From contig DDIL01000183.1 in the NCBI GenBank assembly GCA_002338515.1, forward strand, positions 1 to 12,861: a DNA stretch of 12,861 nucleotides, written 5' to 3'. The notes beneath the pieces are model-generated. The model did no database searches and was not told where the DNA came from. It saw only the letters and a program-made list of their open reading frames with translations. The translations under genes and the position numbers were made by a program. Within the stretch, counting starts at the first letter, position 1, and each line of letters begins with the position of its first letter. This document shows positions 1-5,932 of this stretch, piece by piece. Source of the stretch: Glaciecola sp. UBA1851 (GTDB lineage Bacteria > Pseudomonadota > Gammaproteobacteria > Enterobacterales > Alteromonadaceae).

Positions 1-13
1 TGACCTAGCTTAT

Positions 14-64
14 AGGGCTGAGATTATAATGGTGGATACGAAAAAGCATCTCAGCTCTATTTTT
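14..64 (+). terminator. Rho-independent terminator of an upstream gene outside the window
   Basis: Bases 14-24 (AGGGCTGAGAT) pair with 48-58 (ATCTCAGCTCT) over 11 positions with one G-T wobble, and a run of T (60-64) follows directly. The loop is long (23 bases), which weakens the structure. The layout suits the end of a plus-strand gene whose coding part lies left of the window. The TATAAT inside the loop is probably incidental. From 65 to 269 I see only AT-rich sequence with no clear promoter or gene. Confidence 0.6.
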
Positions 65-269
65 CTAAATTAACCCAAATGCACTTTAAAATTTTTTAAC
101 AGTAACCTTAGCTCTTTGACTGTAAGCAAAAGTAAATCGTCTTTGTACAGAGTTCAAAACATTTCTTAATCTAAATCAGTGCAAATTTTAATTCTTATTA
201 CTACAGTATCTGTACTTTCAAAAAAATAAGCGTAATTCACACTACTAAAATCAATTCTAGGAGATTAAA

Positions 270-557
270 ATGGCAAAAAAATTAAGTATTATTCGTTTCA
301 AGCCAAAACCAGAACATTATGAAGCATTTTTGAATGATGTGATCGAAAACGGAAAGGATCGTGATCCAGAATTTCCACACTTTTGCGTAAGGGCAGGTGA
401 TGAAGTGATTGCGGTTGTAGTGCGAGATGCCGACAACTTTGAGCAAAAAGCCCAGGATGGTGTAGTAAATTGGCTGGATGAAAGAAGACCAATGCTACAA
501 GAATATGACCCCGTTAACCGTCACACTATTCCTCTGTCAGGTGATCTGGTTGAATAA
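270..557 (+). CDS. Small hypothetical protein, possibly dimeric alpha/beta barrel fold
   Basis: A 95-residue protein whose function I do not recognise. The ATG follows AGGAG at 259-263 with a 6-base spacer, so the start is secure. The pattern is an N-terminal beta strand (KLSIIRFKPKP), an amphipathic helix (EHYEAFLNDVIEN), a second strand after a His-Phe-Cys stretch and a strongly hydrophobic strand (EVIAVVVRDA), then a helix. That order is what ferredoxin-like dimeric barrels of the antibiotic-biosynthesis-monooxygenase type show, but no specific family motif is visible, so the fold is inference. There is no signal peptide or membrane segment; it should be cytoplasmic. It has one cysteine (residue 39). 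The next gene lies 86 bases downstream on the same strand. Confidence 0.75.
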   Translation: MAKKLSIIRFKPKPEHYEAFLNDVIENGKDRDPEFPHFCVRAGDEVIAVVVRDADNFEQKAQDGVVNWLDERRPMLQEYDPVNRHTIPLSGDLVE

Positions 558-643
558 CCGAATACCGGCAGCAGGACAAACCTAAATATCATTATATTAC
601 ATTACAATCTAAATTTAAGTTCACGGTCATGCGAAAAGGAAAA

Positions 644-934
644 ATGATGCCCAGTATGTTAGTCACTGTCAAAATATCTAAAGGTTTCAAAACTTGGACA
701 GAAATGGCGAAGTCGATGGAGGAGAAGGCTGGTGCAGAAGGCGCCAAGATAATTTGGGCGGCAACTAACCCAGATGAGTCTTCTGTCTATGTGATGATGG
801 ACGTACCAAATCCTGATTTCATGCAGACATTCGGCTTAAGACCTGATGTTGTGAAAGCAAGGGAAGAAGCAGGTGCGGATGTATCATCAACTACTGTAAT
901 CACTCCAATCGGTGATTACTGGCTTGGAAATTAG
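644..934 (+). CDS. DUF3764-like small protein
   Basis: A 96-residue protein. An upstream in-frame ATG exists at 629, but AAGGA at 636-640 lies inside that extension and just before tandem ATG codons at 644 and 647, so the start is placed at 644 (647 is equally possible). The sequence begins with a strand followed by KISKGFKTWTEM, has a middle section of the type 'AKIIWAATNPDESSVYVMMD', and ends with a strand TTVITPIGDYW. The order strand, FxxW helix, strand with an NPxExxxV-type segment, then helix resembles DUF3764 family proteins found in marine bacteria; this is from memory of the family, not a search. Likely cytoplasmic and dimeric. Role unknown. It may share a transcript with the 95-residue gene upstream. 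Confidence 0.75.
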   Translation: MMPSMLVTVKISKGFKTWTEMAKSMEEKAGAEGAKIIWAATNPDESSVYVMMDVPNPDFMQTFGLRPDVVKAREEAGADVSSTTVITPIGDYWLGN

Positions 935-1000
935 TCGAAATATAGATTTGAAAATAATTGCAGTCTGAAAATTTTTAATTGGCGTACCTTACAGTTGGGA

Positions 1001-1022
1001 GCGGAGCAGTGGAGTGCTCCGC
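1001..1022. other. GC-rich hairpin without a T-run
   Basis: GCGGAGCA (1001-1008) pairs perfectly with TGCTCCGC (1015-1022) around a six-base loop in otherwise AT-rich sequence. It lies 66 bases past the stop codon of the plus-strand gene ending at 934 and is followed by CCCATAATG rather than T residues. It could be a terminator that lacks a classic U-tract, or a 3' stabilising stem. Confidence 0.5.
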
Positions 1023-1122
1023 CCCATAATGTTAAACTATTGGGAGAGTGGCAAGTAACCATGCTTACCGCGCACTATTTTTGTCGTGACACATTCTAGA
1101 TACGCCCTGACTGCTTTATTGG

Positions 1123-1153
1123 ATCAAATAAAAAATTTTTATTCGATTTTTTT
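1123..1153. terminator. Weak AT-rich hairpin with T-run between convergent genes
   Basis: ATCAAATAAAAA (1123-1134) and TTTTTATTCGAT (1136-1147) are complementary with one A-C mismatch, and T7 follows (1147-1153). The stem is almost all A-T and the centre too tight to close fully, so any termination would be weak. It sits between the plus-strand gene ending at 934 and the minus-strand gene ending at 1187. The rest of 935-1186 holds no gene. Confidence 0.3.
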
Positions 1154-1186
1154 CAATTTAGACAACAAATAATAAAGCTCCGGCAA

Positions 1187-1426
1187 TTACTCTGCACCTA
1201 GCAAGCTTTTCCACTCAGCTTCAGAAACTATCTCCAGCTTACCCTGCTCAACCGATTTAATTGCGCCCATTAACTGAGCAACCGTACCAGGTTTCTCCCA
1301 CTTTCCGTTGATATTTCCGTCTTTGTCGAGATTATACGAAATGGTTTTTATACACCCTGAAATTTCCTTATCCTCAAAAAAATAGAAGATATTATTGCTA
1401 CCAATGGGTCGAAAGAATACGGACAT
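1187..1426 (-). CDS. Hypothetical small protein
   Basis: A 79-residue protein that I do not recognise. It starts at ATG 1426, only 12 bases after the stop of the CxCxxC gene upstream (1439-1624), with only a weak purine stretch (AAGAAA) before the start, so translation may depend on the upstream gene. The sequence has an aromatic N-terminal part (VFFRPIGSNNIFYFFEDKE), a beta-type segment ISYNLDKDGNINGKWEKPG, then a helical C-terminus ending EAEWKSLLGAE. A single cysteine lies at residue 25. There is no signal peptide or membrane span. The two genes look like an operon pair. Confidence 0.55.
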   Translation of the reverse strand: MSVFFRPIGSNNIFYFFEDKEISGCIKTISYNLDKDGNINGKWEKPGTVAQLMGAIKSVEQGKLEIVSEAEWKSLLGAE

Positions 1427-1438
1427 ATAATTTCTTAA

Positions 1439-1624
1439 TTAATCAAAATTCGCTTTTGATGAATTTAATTCAGCCATTATATTAGCTTTAAGAATTAAGG
1501 CTTTTACCATTTTTTCAGTCTTGCTCAATTTCGTCAAATCCACATTAAGTGATCTACAATACTCACAGTTGCACTGCTGCTGGTGTCTCGGAAAAAAATT
1601 ATTAAAGCCATGATCAGGTATCAT
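1439..1624 (-). CDS. Small CxCxxC protein, unknown function
   Basis: A 61-residue protein beginning MIPDHGFNNFF. The reading frame can be extended upstream to a TTG at 1645, but the ATG at 1624 has AGGA six bases before it and the TTG has no ribosome binding site, so 1624 is chosen. The notable feature is HQQQCNCEYC (residues 14-23): three cysteines in CxCxxC plus a histidine, which could bind a metal, followed by a basic, lysine-rich helix. It is too small for a full zinc-ribbon. It is followed after 12 bases by the 79-residue gene. No function can be assigned. Confidence 0.5.
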   Translation of the reverse strand: MIPDHGFNNFFPRHQQQCNCEYCRSLNVDLTKLSKTEKMVKALILKANIMAELNSSKANFD

Positions 1625-1782
1625 TACTAATCCTAAATTAATCAACCGGACTGAAGCCGAGCTCTGTAATTATGATTTGTAATATTTACGTAAGGCCACT
1701 TTGATTGGATCACACTAAAAAGATCACCAAGAATTTTTAAAGAATATTCAACGATGAATTTAATGAAGGTTTCTGATTTTAT

Positions 1783-2319
1783 TTATACTTCGCGAATGTA
1801 TTCGCCTCTTGCCGGGTAAGCGTTTTCTATTACAAAATCGAGCGCACCAATCAATTCAGAGAAATAGAGGCGAACGAATGGCATAGTCTGAACAGAACCA
1901 TAATAAAGAGACTGTTCAGGCGTGACCATGAATAAACCAGGCTCTGGAAATAAGTCAGGTTCCTCAATGCCAATTGAAGTTTTCACGCGAGATGTTGAAA
2001 TATAAAGACCCCAATCACGAGCGTTCTTCAAACTTAAATTATATCCAATTCGCAGCGTTTTTGCTGAAATCCGCTTAGCCATTTCACCTGCTCGCTCCGC
2101 ACCATCTGTAATCACTGCTATTGTGGTAACACCCCTTTTTTTAAACTCAGGCGTCAAACGTTCGAGCTCATTAAGGTATGTTGCGCAAATTGGACAATGC
2201 AATCCACGTTAGAAACAAATTACAGTTCCCCGTTCAGAAGTTTCATTTGCCAAGTTAAAAGTTTCGCCATTCACTGTGGGTAATACTAAGTCTGGAGTTT
2301 TTTGTCTTGGGGTTAGCAT
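1783..2319 (-). pseudogene. Peroxiredoxin-like (AhpC/TSA family) gene with in-frame TAA at codon 37
   Basis: Read from ATG 2319 the frame gives MLTPRQKTPDLVLPTVNGET, a typical thioredoxin-fold start, then VICF, a TAA stop (2209-2211), and continues without shift as RGLHCPICATYLNELERL to a stop at 1783. The restored product is 178 residues, normal for the family. Relatives carry a Tyr between that Phe and RGxxCPxC; one base change turns TAT or TAC into TAA. C42 (peroxidatic position) and C45 lie just after the stop. The downstream 139 codons are otherwise intact, including an FPEPGLFMVTPEQSLYY segment typical of this group. The downstream part has only a TTG (2202) as a possible start and no Shine-Dalgarno sequence, and lacks the first strands of the fold, so it is probably non-functional. 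A sequencing error or very recent mutation is also possible. Intact members reduce peroxides in the cytoplasm. Confidence 0.8.
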
Positions 2320-2406
2320 GTTGGCTTTTTTTTAAGTTTGATAAAATTTTATACGCATAGATATAAATTAAGTATATACCATTTACTTTAAGTTTTAGTT
2401 TCAATT

Positions 2407-3396
2407 TTAAGAATACATCTTTTTCTTGCGTTCCCGCGTCTCATCGGTCCCTTGTGACGATCCATCATGAAATGAACCAAACCACCGATCCCAAGGCATT
2501 TCAACGGTCCCATAATTACATTCGAAATATCTGTGATGAAGTTGGTGAAAAAAATCACCTATATTAGCCCTCTCTTTATCCGCAATGTAAAGCTTCTCAA
2601 ATCCAGAATGAGAGAAAATTGGATGAATTGACTGCATATAGCCATGAAACATTATATGCAAAGGGTGGCTCGGCACAACGAAGTGGATCAGAAAGTTGGT
2701 GTAGAAAACGAAATGCTCGATCGGATGCATTGAAATGCCTGACCACGGTCCAACATTGATATTTCTGTGATGGACGGCGTGGGCAATACGATAGAGTGGA
2801 GGCCAGTGGAGTGCGCGGTGAACCCAATAGAAATGAAAGCTTGCCCATAAAATGAGGAAAGGGAACATCAAAAAAAACCATATCATATTGTCTGGGAAAA
2901 GAAAGGCTGGCGCGTAACCATTCGCCATAGCCCAAAAGACGATGCATTGCATCATTGACCACTGAGTAACACCACTTATCAGAGACCAGAATATATTATC
3001 GTGAATCTGATTACGGAAACTGAAAATTCCGTTATTGGTTGCAGGTTGCCGTGCATCAAACTTAAAATTCTTATCTTGGCCTTTGACAGTATAAAGCCAA
3101 AAATGCAGTAGCCCAGCGCAAACTATATGAGGAACAAGATTAGCAAGCCATACTCTAATTATCCAATGCAACCGAGGATCTTGCATAACATCTAAAGATG
3201 GTAAAATCGCAAAATATGCGATAATTGATAAAATAATAGCGAGGGTTGTGGTAGATGCTGCCAACCAATACGCAGAATACCAACGTAAAACTGGCAAAAA
3301 TTTTGGTGGCCATTCAAACAGCGGGTTCATGGAAACACCTTTTTTAGGTCGGTAGTTCCAACGAGTAGCCTCTGTATCTATTCGATATTTTGTCAC
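2407..3396 (-). CDS. Fatty acid hydroxylase / sterol desaturase family membrane di-iron enzyme
   Basis: A 329-residue integral membrane protein with the histidine clusters of the fatty-acid-hydroxylase superfamily: HRALH (193-197), HAVHH (206-210), HPIEH (224-228) and HQLHH (284-288), which hold a non-haem di-iron centre for O2-dependent hydroxylation or desaturation of lipids or sterols. Hydrophobic stretches lie at about 41-65, 78-102, 135-160, 171-191 and 229-243. A tryptophan-rich end, 'YGTVEMPWDRWFGSFHDG', is typical of the family; the last residues are highly charged (RERKKK). The start is GTG at 3396, overlapping the upstream TGA by four bases (GTGA), which indicates translational coupling; M23 is a less likely alternative. 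The substrate cannot be read from the sequence: sterol, hopanoid, carotenoid and fatty acyl substrates are all known in the superfamily. Confidence 0.9.
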   Translation of the reverse strand: MTKYRIDTEATRWNYRPKKGVSMNPLFEWPPKFLPVLRWYSAYWLAASTTTLAIILSIIAYFAILPSLDVMQDPRLHWIIRVWLANLVPHIVCAGLLHFWLYTVKGQDKNFKFDARQPATNNGIFSFRNQIHDNIFWSLISGVTQWSMMQCIVFWAMANGYAPAFLFPDNMIWFFLMFPFLILWASFHFYWVHRALHWPPLYRIAHAVHHRNINVGPWSGISMHPIEHFVFYTNFLIHFVVPSHPLHIMFHGYMQSIHPIFSHSGFEKLYIADKERANIGDFFHQLHHRYFECNYGTVEMPWDRWFGSFHDGSSQGTDETRERKKKMYS

Positions 3397-3641
3397 TTAA
3401 ATTCACCACCACCGCCAAAGCCACCCATCGAATTCTTGTTAGTGCTAACCTTTATTTTATTCGATGTCAGCATTTTAAAACTTACAAATAAACAGGCAAT
3501 TATGCCACATACCAAACCGATTAAAACAAAGTAAGCAGAATAGTATTCATTAGAAACCCATGACGCAATAATGATCGAAATGACTGCGGCAGTACCAAAG
3601 ATATATATTTTATATGTTAGTATCATCCATAAACTCTTCAT
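3393..3641 (-). CDS. Small two-span membrane protein coupled to the hydroxylase
   Basis: An 82-residue protein with two hydrophobic segments, about residues 10-28 and 35-56, separated by a short polar loop (SNEYYS). A basic stretch follows (TSNKIKVSTNK), then a glycine-rich tail ending GGFGGGGEFK. The ATG at 3641 has AAAGGGA immediately upstream. Its stop overlaps the GTG start of the hydroxylase gene, so the two are very likely made together. The hairpin of two spans with a cytoplasmic tail suggests an accessory or anchoring subunit, but this is inference from context only. I do not recognise the family. The 174 bases between this start and the upstream gene (3642-3815) hold no gene. Confidence 0.75.
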   Translation of the reverse strand: MKSLWMILTYKIYIFGTAAVISIIIASWVSNEYYSAYFVLIGLVCGIIACLFVSFKMLTSNKIKVSTNKNSMGGFGGGGEFK

Positions 3642-3815
3642 TTCCCTTTAGAACTAAACCCTAGGAAATAGTAATATTTATTTTAACCTCAGGCTTATTG
3701 TGTTCACAATCCAGTGTATTAGAGTTACATCAAGTAACCAATAGAAAAAAACTGAGGGAAGTAGCTTGAGTGTAAACGAGTGCTCTTTCTGAAAATCCCC
3801 ATCAGTGGTCCATCA

Positions 3816-4118
3816 TTATAATGCAGTCAATTGCATTACAATTGGTCCTACGAACTCTTCAACCATTACATTATTATTGTCTTTGGTAGATTTGTTTCTT
3901 GCTTCCTCGAGCTTTTTTCGTTCTGCAGTCGCTATCTCTTCCGAGGGATATACGATCAATGCCTGATGGTGATCATCATCAATTTTCCACCATAAAACTT
4001 CTTCAGGTGGAAACTCGCCTTCGTAACTGTCCCGATAACCTTTCATCATTGATTGAAGATGACTTGGATCTGGCACACCACCCGACCATCTCCACTTAGT
4101 ATACACTGCATATTTCAT
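3816..4118 (-). CDS. Small hypothetical protein, ferredoxin-like fold suspected
   Basis: A 100-residue protein. ATG 4118 is preceded by a strong AAGGAG with seven bases of spacing. It opens with a strand (MKYAVYTKWRWSGG), then a helix (SHLQSMMKGYRDSYEG), then 'EEVLWWKIDDDHHQALIVYP', a strand pair containing a DDDHH acidic/histidine run, a long lysine/glutamate-rich helix, and a final strand (GPIVMQL). This order resembles small dimeric alpha/beta barrel proteins. The aromatic and His/Asp residues could line a pocket or bind a metal, but no family motif is recognised. No signal peptide. It appears to be a single-gene unit; the stop lies 174 bases before the next minus-strand gene. Confidence 0.75.
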   Translation of the reverse strand: MKYAVYTKWRWSGGVPDPSHLQSMMKGYRDSYEGEFPPEEVLWWKIDDDHHQALIVYPSEEIATAERKKLEEARNKSTKDNNNVMVEEFVGPIVMQLTAL

Positions 4119-4403
4119 AGTAATCTCCTTATTTGATACTCAATTACGTTAATAAGATTATTTCGGTTTAGTTAAGTACAAAATATGTAATTAAATAAAC
4201 TATACTATCTCATATACCTGCGACAATATATGCATTGAATCGAATATGTTTAAAATTAATTATGATTTGTAGGCGGCAGGGCAGGTTCGGATCAGTTTTC
4301 TCTCCCTATTGAACTGATCCGCCCTAGCTGGAATTAAAACTTATAGAAAACTATCCGGTTAACAAACCCAATGTTTGTGATAGCGCAGAGCACGCGTGCT
4401 TTG
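4119..4403. other. Intergenic region with a perfect 10-bp GC-rich hairpin at 4288-4321
   Basis: CGGATCAGTT (4288-4297) pairs exactly with AACTGATCCG (4312-4321) across a 14-base pyrimidine-rich loop. It lies 82 bases beyond the stop of the acetyltransferase gene (minus strand) and has no T-run on either strand. It resembles the stem at 1001-1022: both are GC-rich islands followed on the plus strand by CCC. A role as terminator or RNA-stabilising stem is likely. The part next to 4118 is AT-rich and should contain the promoter of the 100-residue gene, but I cannot pick convincing -35/-10 boxes. Confidence 0.5.
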
Positions 4404-4988
4404 TCAGGCACCTAAATTCTTACTCATAAGGATAATGTCACCCGTATCTTGAGAGAATGGAAATGGTATTAATTCTCTCCGAGCTAATTCTGCATATCCA
4501 TTACTGGTATATGTTTTTAGAGCAATTTGGTTAATTTCTTCCACCTGAAGAGAAATTTTTTTTGCACCGCTAGCTTTTGCCTCTTCTTCAGCCCTTGCCA
4601 AAAGTGCATTTGCATGACCTTGCCCTCTATATTCAGGCAGAATAGATATGGCCTGAAGCAGCCATGATCCAGCCGCTATTTCTTCGAGTTCTAGAAATGG
4701 TATCCACCATTCTGGTTCTTCTTTATAATTAATTTCAGGATATGGATTTGCCACTCTAAACCCAAAAAATGCTCCTAAGAGTTTATTGTCTAATTCTGCT
4801 ATTTTCCAGTTTTTATGAAATGATTTCCCATCATCATTAGTACGAATATTCTCACGACCAAATTCAAAGAAGGACTGCCCCTCAGCTGCATATAAACTCC
4901 AGAAATATGCAGGTATTCTTCTGCCTGCCGCATCAAGAATTAGAGCGAGCGTCGTGCAATCATCGGCTGTGCCACCTCTAAATTTCAT
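4404..4988 (-). CDS. GNAT-family N-acetyltransferase
   Basis: A 194-residue protein with a clear GNAT acetyl-CoA-binding core. Motif A is LQAISILPEYRGQGHANALL (residues 111-130), with the R/QxxGxG/A loop as RGQGHA (121-126), followed by the usual helix and by ISLQVEEINQIALKTYTSNGY (motif B, with Asn/Tyr near the end). The N-terminal half begins with the strand-helix typical of the family (FRGGTADDCTTLALIL) and has an aromatic-rich insert around residues 26-45. Members transfer the acetyl group of acetyl-CoA to an amine; the substrate here is unknown. The ATG at 4988 has only a weak GAG upstream, and overlaps (ATGA) the stop of a possible small ORF at 4985-5064, which may have driven translation. 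Confidence 0.88.
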   Translation of the reverse strand: MKFRGGTADDCTTLALILDAAGRRIPAYFWSLYAAEGQSFFEFGRENIRTNDDGKSFHKNWKIAELDNKLLGAFFGFRVANPYPEINYKEEPEWWIPFLELEEIAAGSWLLQAISILPEYRGQGHANALLARAEEEAKASGAKKISLQVEEINQIALKTYTSNGYAELARRELIPFPFSQDTGDIILMSKNLGA

Positions 4989-5064
4989 GTTGTATCACTC
5001 ATAAACTCAGTACCAGCTTGGTTAGCAAAGAGAAGAACGAATAGGAAGGTTAGTAGTTTTTCAT
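4985..5064 (-). pseudogene. Possible remnant of a 26-residue signal-peptide-like ORF with a one-base deletion
   Basis: ATG 5064 gives MKNY and stops. Adding one A to the A5 run (5057-5061) would instead give MKKLLTFLFVLLFANQAGTE and run on to a TGA (4985-4987) that overlaps the ATG of the acetyltransferase gene by four bases. The hydrophobic K-K-L-L-type start resembles an export signal, and the ATGA overlap resembles the one between the DUF2905 and lipoprotein genes nearby. The region is very short and may be chance, so confidence is low. Confidence 0.25.
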
Positions 5065-5144
5065 TTTTTACATATTAACCTTCTCCAAACAATAAACGAA
5101 CATCAAGTTCACAAGTAAGAGTCTTGTTCTTCGGAACGCGTTTA

Positions 5145-5438
5145 CTACGTTGTTATGTTGGTTGGTGCCTCTAAAACTCCAAAGTCTTTTGAAGTAGGGT
5201 TCACATGGTTTTCACTATTCATGACCATGCTAAATATTTCTCCCGCTTTATAAGCCTCGCAATGTTCTTTACTCTCCCAGATATATACACCGCCATAAAC
5301 TTTGTTTTCCTCATCACCCAACCAATGTTTACTTACTAGTCCAGGAATAGACGCAAAATTTGGAGCCAACTCTGTCGCCCCTGATAAAAAATCGTCATGT
5401 GAAACATTTATACCAAAATTAATTACTTGAATATGCAT
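5145..5438 (-). CDS. YdhR-like small monooxygenase-fold protein
   Basis: A 97-residue protein resembling the YdhR group of dimeric alpha/beta barrel proteins. It starts with a strand (MHIQVINFGINVS), a helix, then the family-like segment IPGLVSKHWLGDEENKVYGG (31-50) followed by VYIWESKEHCEAY, with the Gly-Gly-xx-x-Trp/Phe pattern that E. coli YdhR shows as GGIYLF. Members are proposed to be small monooxygenases or ligand-binding proteins; the activity is not established. ATG 5438 follows AAAGGGAG with good spacing. Upstream on the minus strand there is a possible TTGTGA / TAAACG promoter and a small inverted repeat TACAA-TTT-TTGTA at 5506-5518, both weak. It is followed after 80 bases by the possible leader ORF and the acetyltransferase. 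Confidence 0.8.
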   Translation of the reverse strand: MHIQVINFGINVSHDDFLSGATELAPNFASIPGLVSKHWLGDEENKVYGGVYIWESKEHCEAYKAGEIFSMVMNSENHVNPTSKDFGVLEAPTNITT

Positions 5439-5579
5439 TGAACTTCTCCCTTTGAGTTCAGTCTTGAGCCTGATCTAAGTTAATGATTTTGATGCCGTTT
5501 AAAAGTACAATTTTTGTATCACAATACTCAAATCCATAAAACAACCTGAAACACAATTTAGTTTTTTTATTGCTATGTA

Positions 5580-5735
5580 TTACTTTTTAATTTTTACACC
5601 TTGGCTAATAGACATGTTAAATTTTACGCTTGGGCTATTGGACTTGATGATTTTTTCGCCTCTGATAGCCTGTTCAGCATAGAAATTACATCCATTTACC
5701 AGCATCAATGTAAATATGGCTAGTAGTTTTTTCAT
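5580..5735 (-). CDS. 51-residue lipoprotein with an internal 10-residue repeat
   Basis: A short gene: ATG 5735 is preceded by GAGG with an eight-base spacer. The product begins MKKLLAIFTLMLVNGC, a lipoprotein signal with two lysines, a hydrophobic core and a lipobox (V-N-G-C; Asn at -2 is less common), so lipidation at C16 and membrane anchoring are expected, leaving a mature peptide of only about 36 residues. The C-terminal part contains two similar decapeptides, SNSPSVKFNM and SISQGVKIKK, also visible as similar DNA at 5592-5612 and 5624-5643, suggesting an internal duplication. It overlaps by ATGA the stop of the DUF2905 gene upstream, so the two were co-translated. Function unknown; in size it resembles entericidin-like or other tiny envelope lipoproteins, but without recognisable homology. 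Confidence 0.65.
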   Translation of the reverse strand: MKKLLAIFTLMLVNGCNFYAEQAIRGEKIIKSNSPSVKFNMSISQGVKIKK

Positions 5736-5932
5736 CTCAAAAACCTCAGCAGTATAGTTAATTTAACGCTCAACAAAATGCAGGATCCTATTGCTAAGTA
5801 GACTTGGGTATTTCCATACTTGAGACTAATATCCAGTGGCATTTTCCCAAGTGGCAGACGGGATAAATATGGCCAAAATATTCCGGCTCAAATAACTATT
5901 ACTCCCATAACCAAAAAGATCTTTTGAACCAC
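5732..5932 (-). pseudogene. DUF2905 family membrane protein gene with in-frame TGA at codon 15
   Basis: From GTG 5932, with AAGGG seven bases upstream (5940-5944), the frame reads VVQKIFLVMGVIVI, TGA (5888-5890), then AGIFWPYLSRLPLGKMPLDI and on to a stop at 5732-5734. The whole 66-codon frame matches the layout of DUF2905 proteins: a first membrane helix with G, the signature RLPxGxxPxDI (family usually GRLPGDI), a Lys/Gly-Asn strand, and a second helix (YLAIGSCILLSVKLTILL). The TGA falls within the first helix, where a hydrophobic residue is expected, so it is most simply a nonsense mutation or a sequencing error. Frame and second half are undamaged. DUF2905 proteins are small inner-membrane proteins of unknown function. 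The stop overlaps the start of the lipoprotein gene, so loss of translation here may lower its expression. Confidence 0.75.

Noticed and set aside
25..30. TATAAT as a promoter for the first gene
   Set aside because: It sits in the loop of the terminator and is 240 bases from the gene.
2597..2962. 121-codon minus-strand frame
   Set aside because: Lies wholly inside the hydroxylase gene in another frame and lacks any recognisable motif.
1667..4271. Identical 15-mer TAATTATGATTTGTA at 1667-1681 and 4257-4271
   Set aside because: AT-rich and only two copies in different contexts; chance is plausible.
2209..5890. Stop-codon reassignment (TAA as Tyr, TGA as Trp) to explain the two in-frame stops
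   Set aside because: TAA and TGA both end many intact genes here, and TGG is used for Trp throughout.
5888..5890. Selenocysteine at the TGA of the DUF2905 gene
   Set aside because: The position is inside a membrane helix of a non-redox family, and no stem is evident after it.
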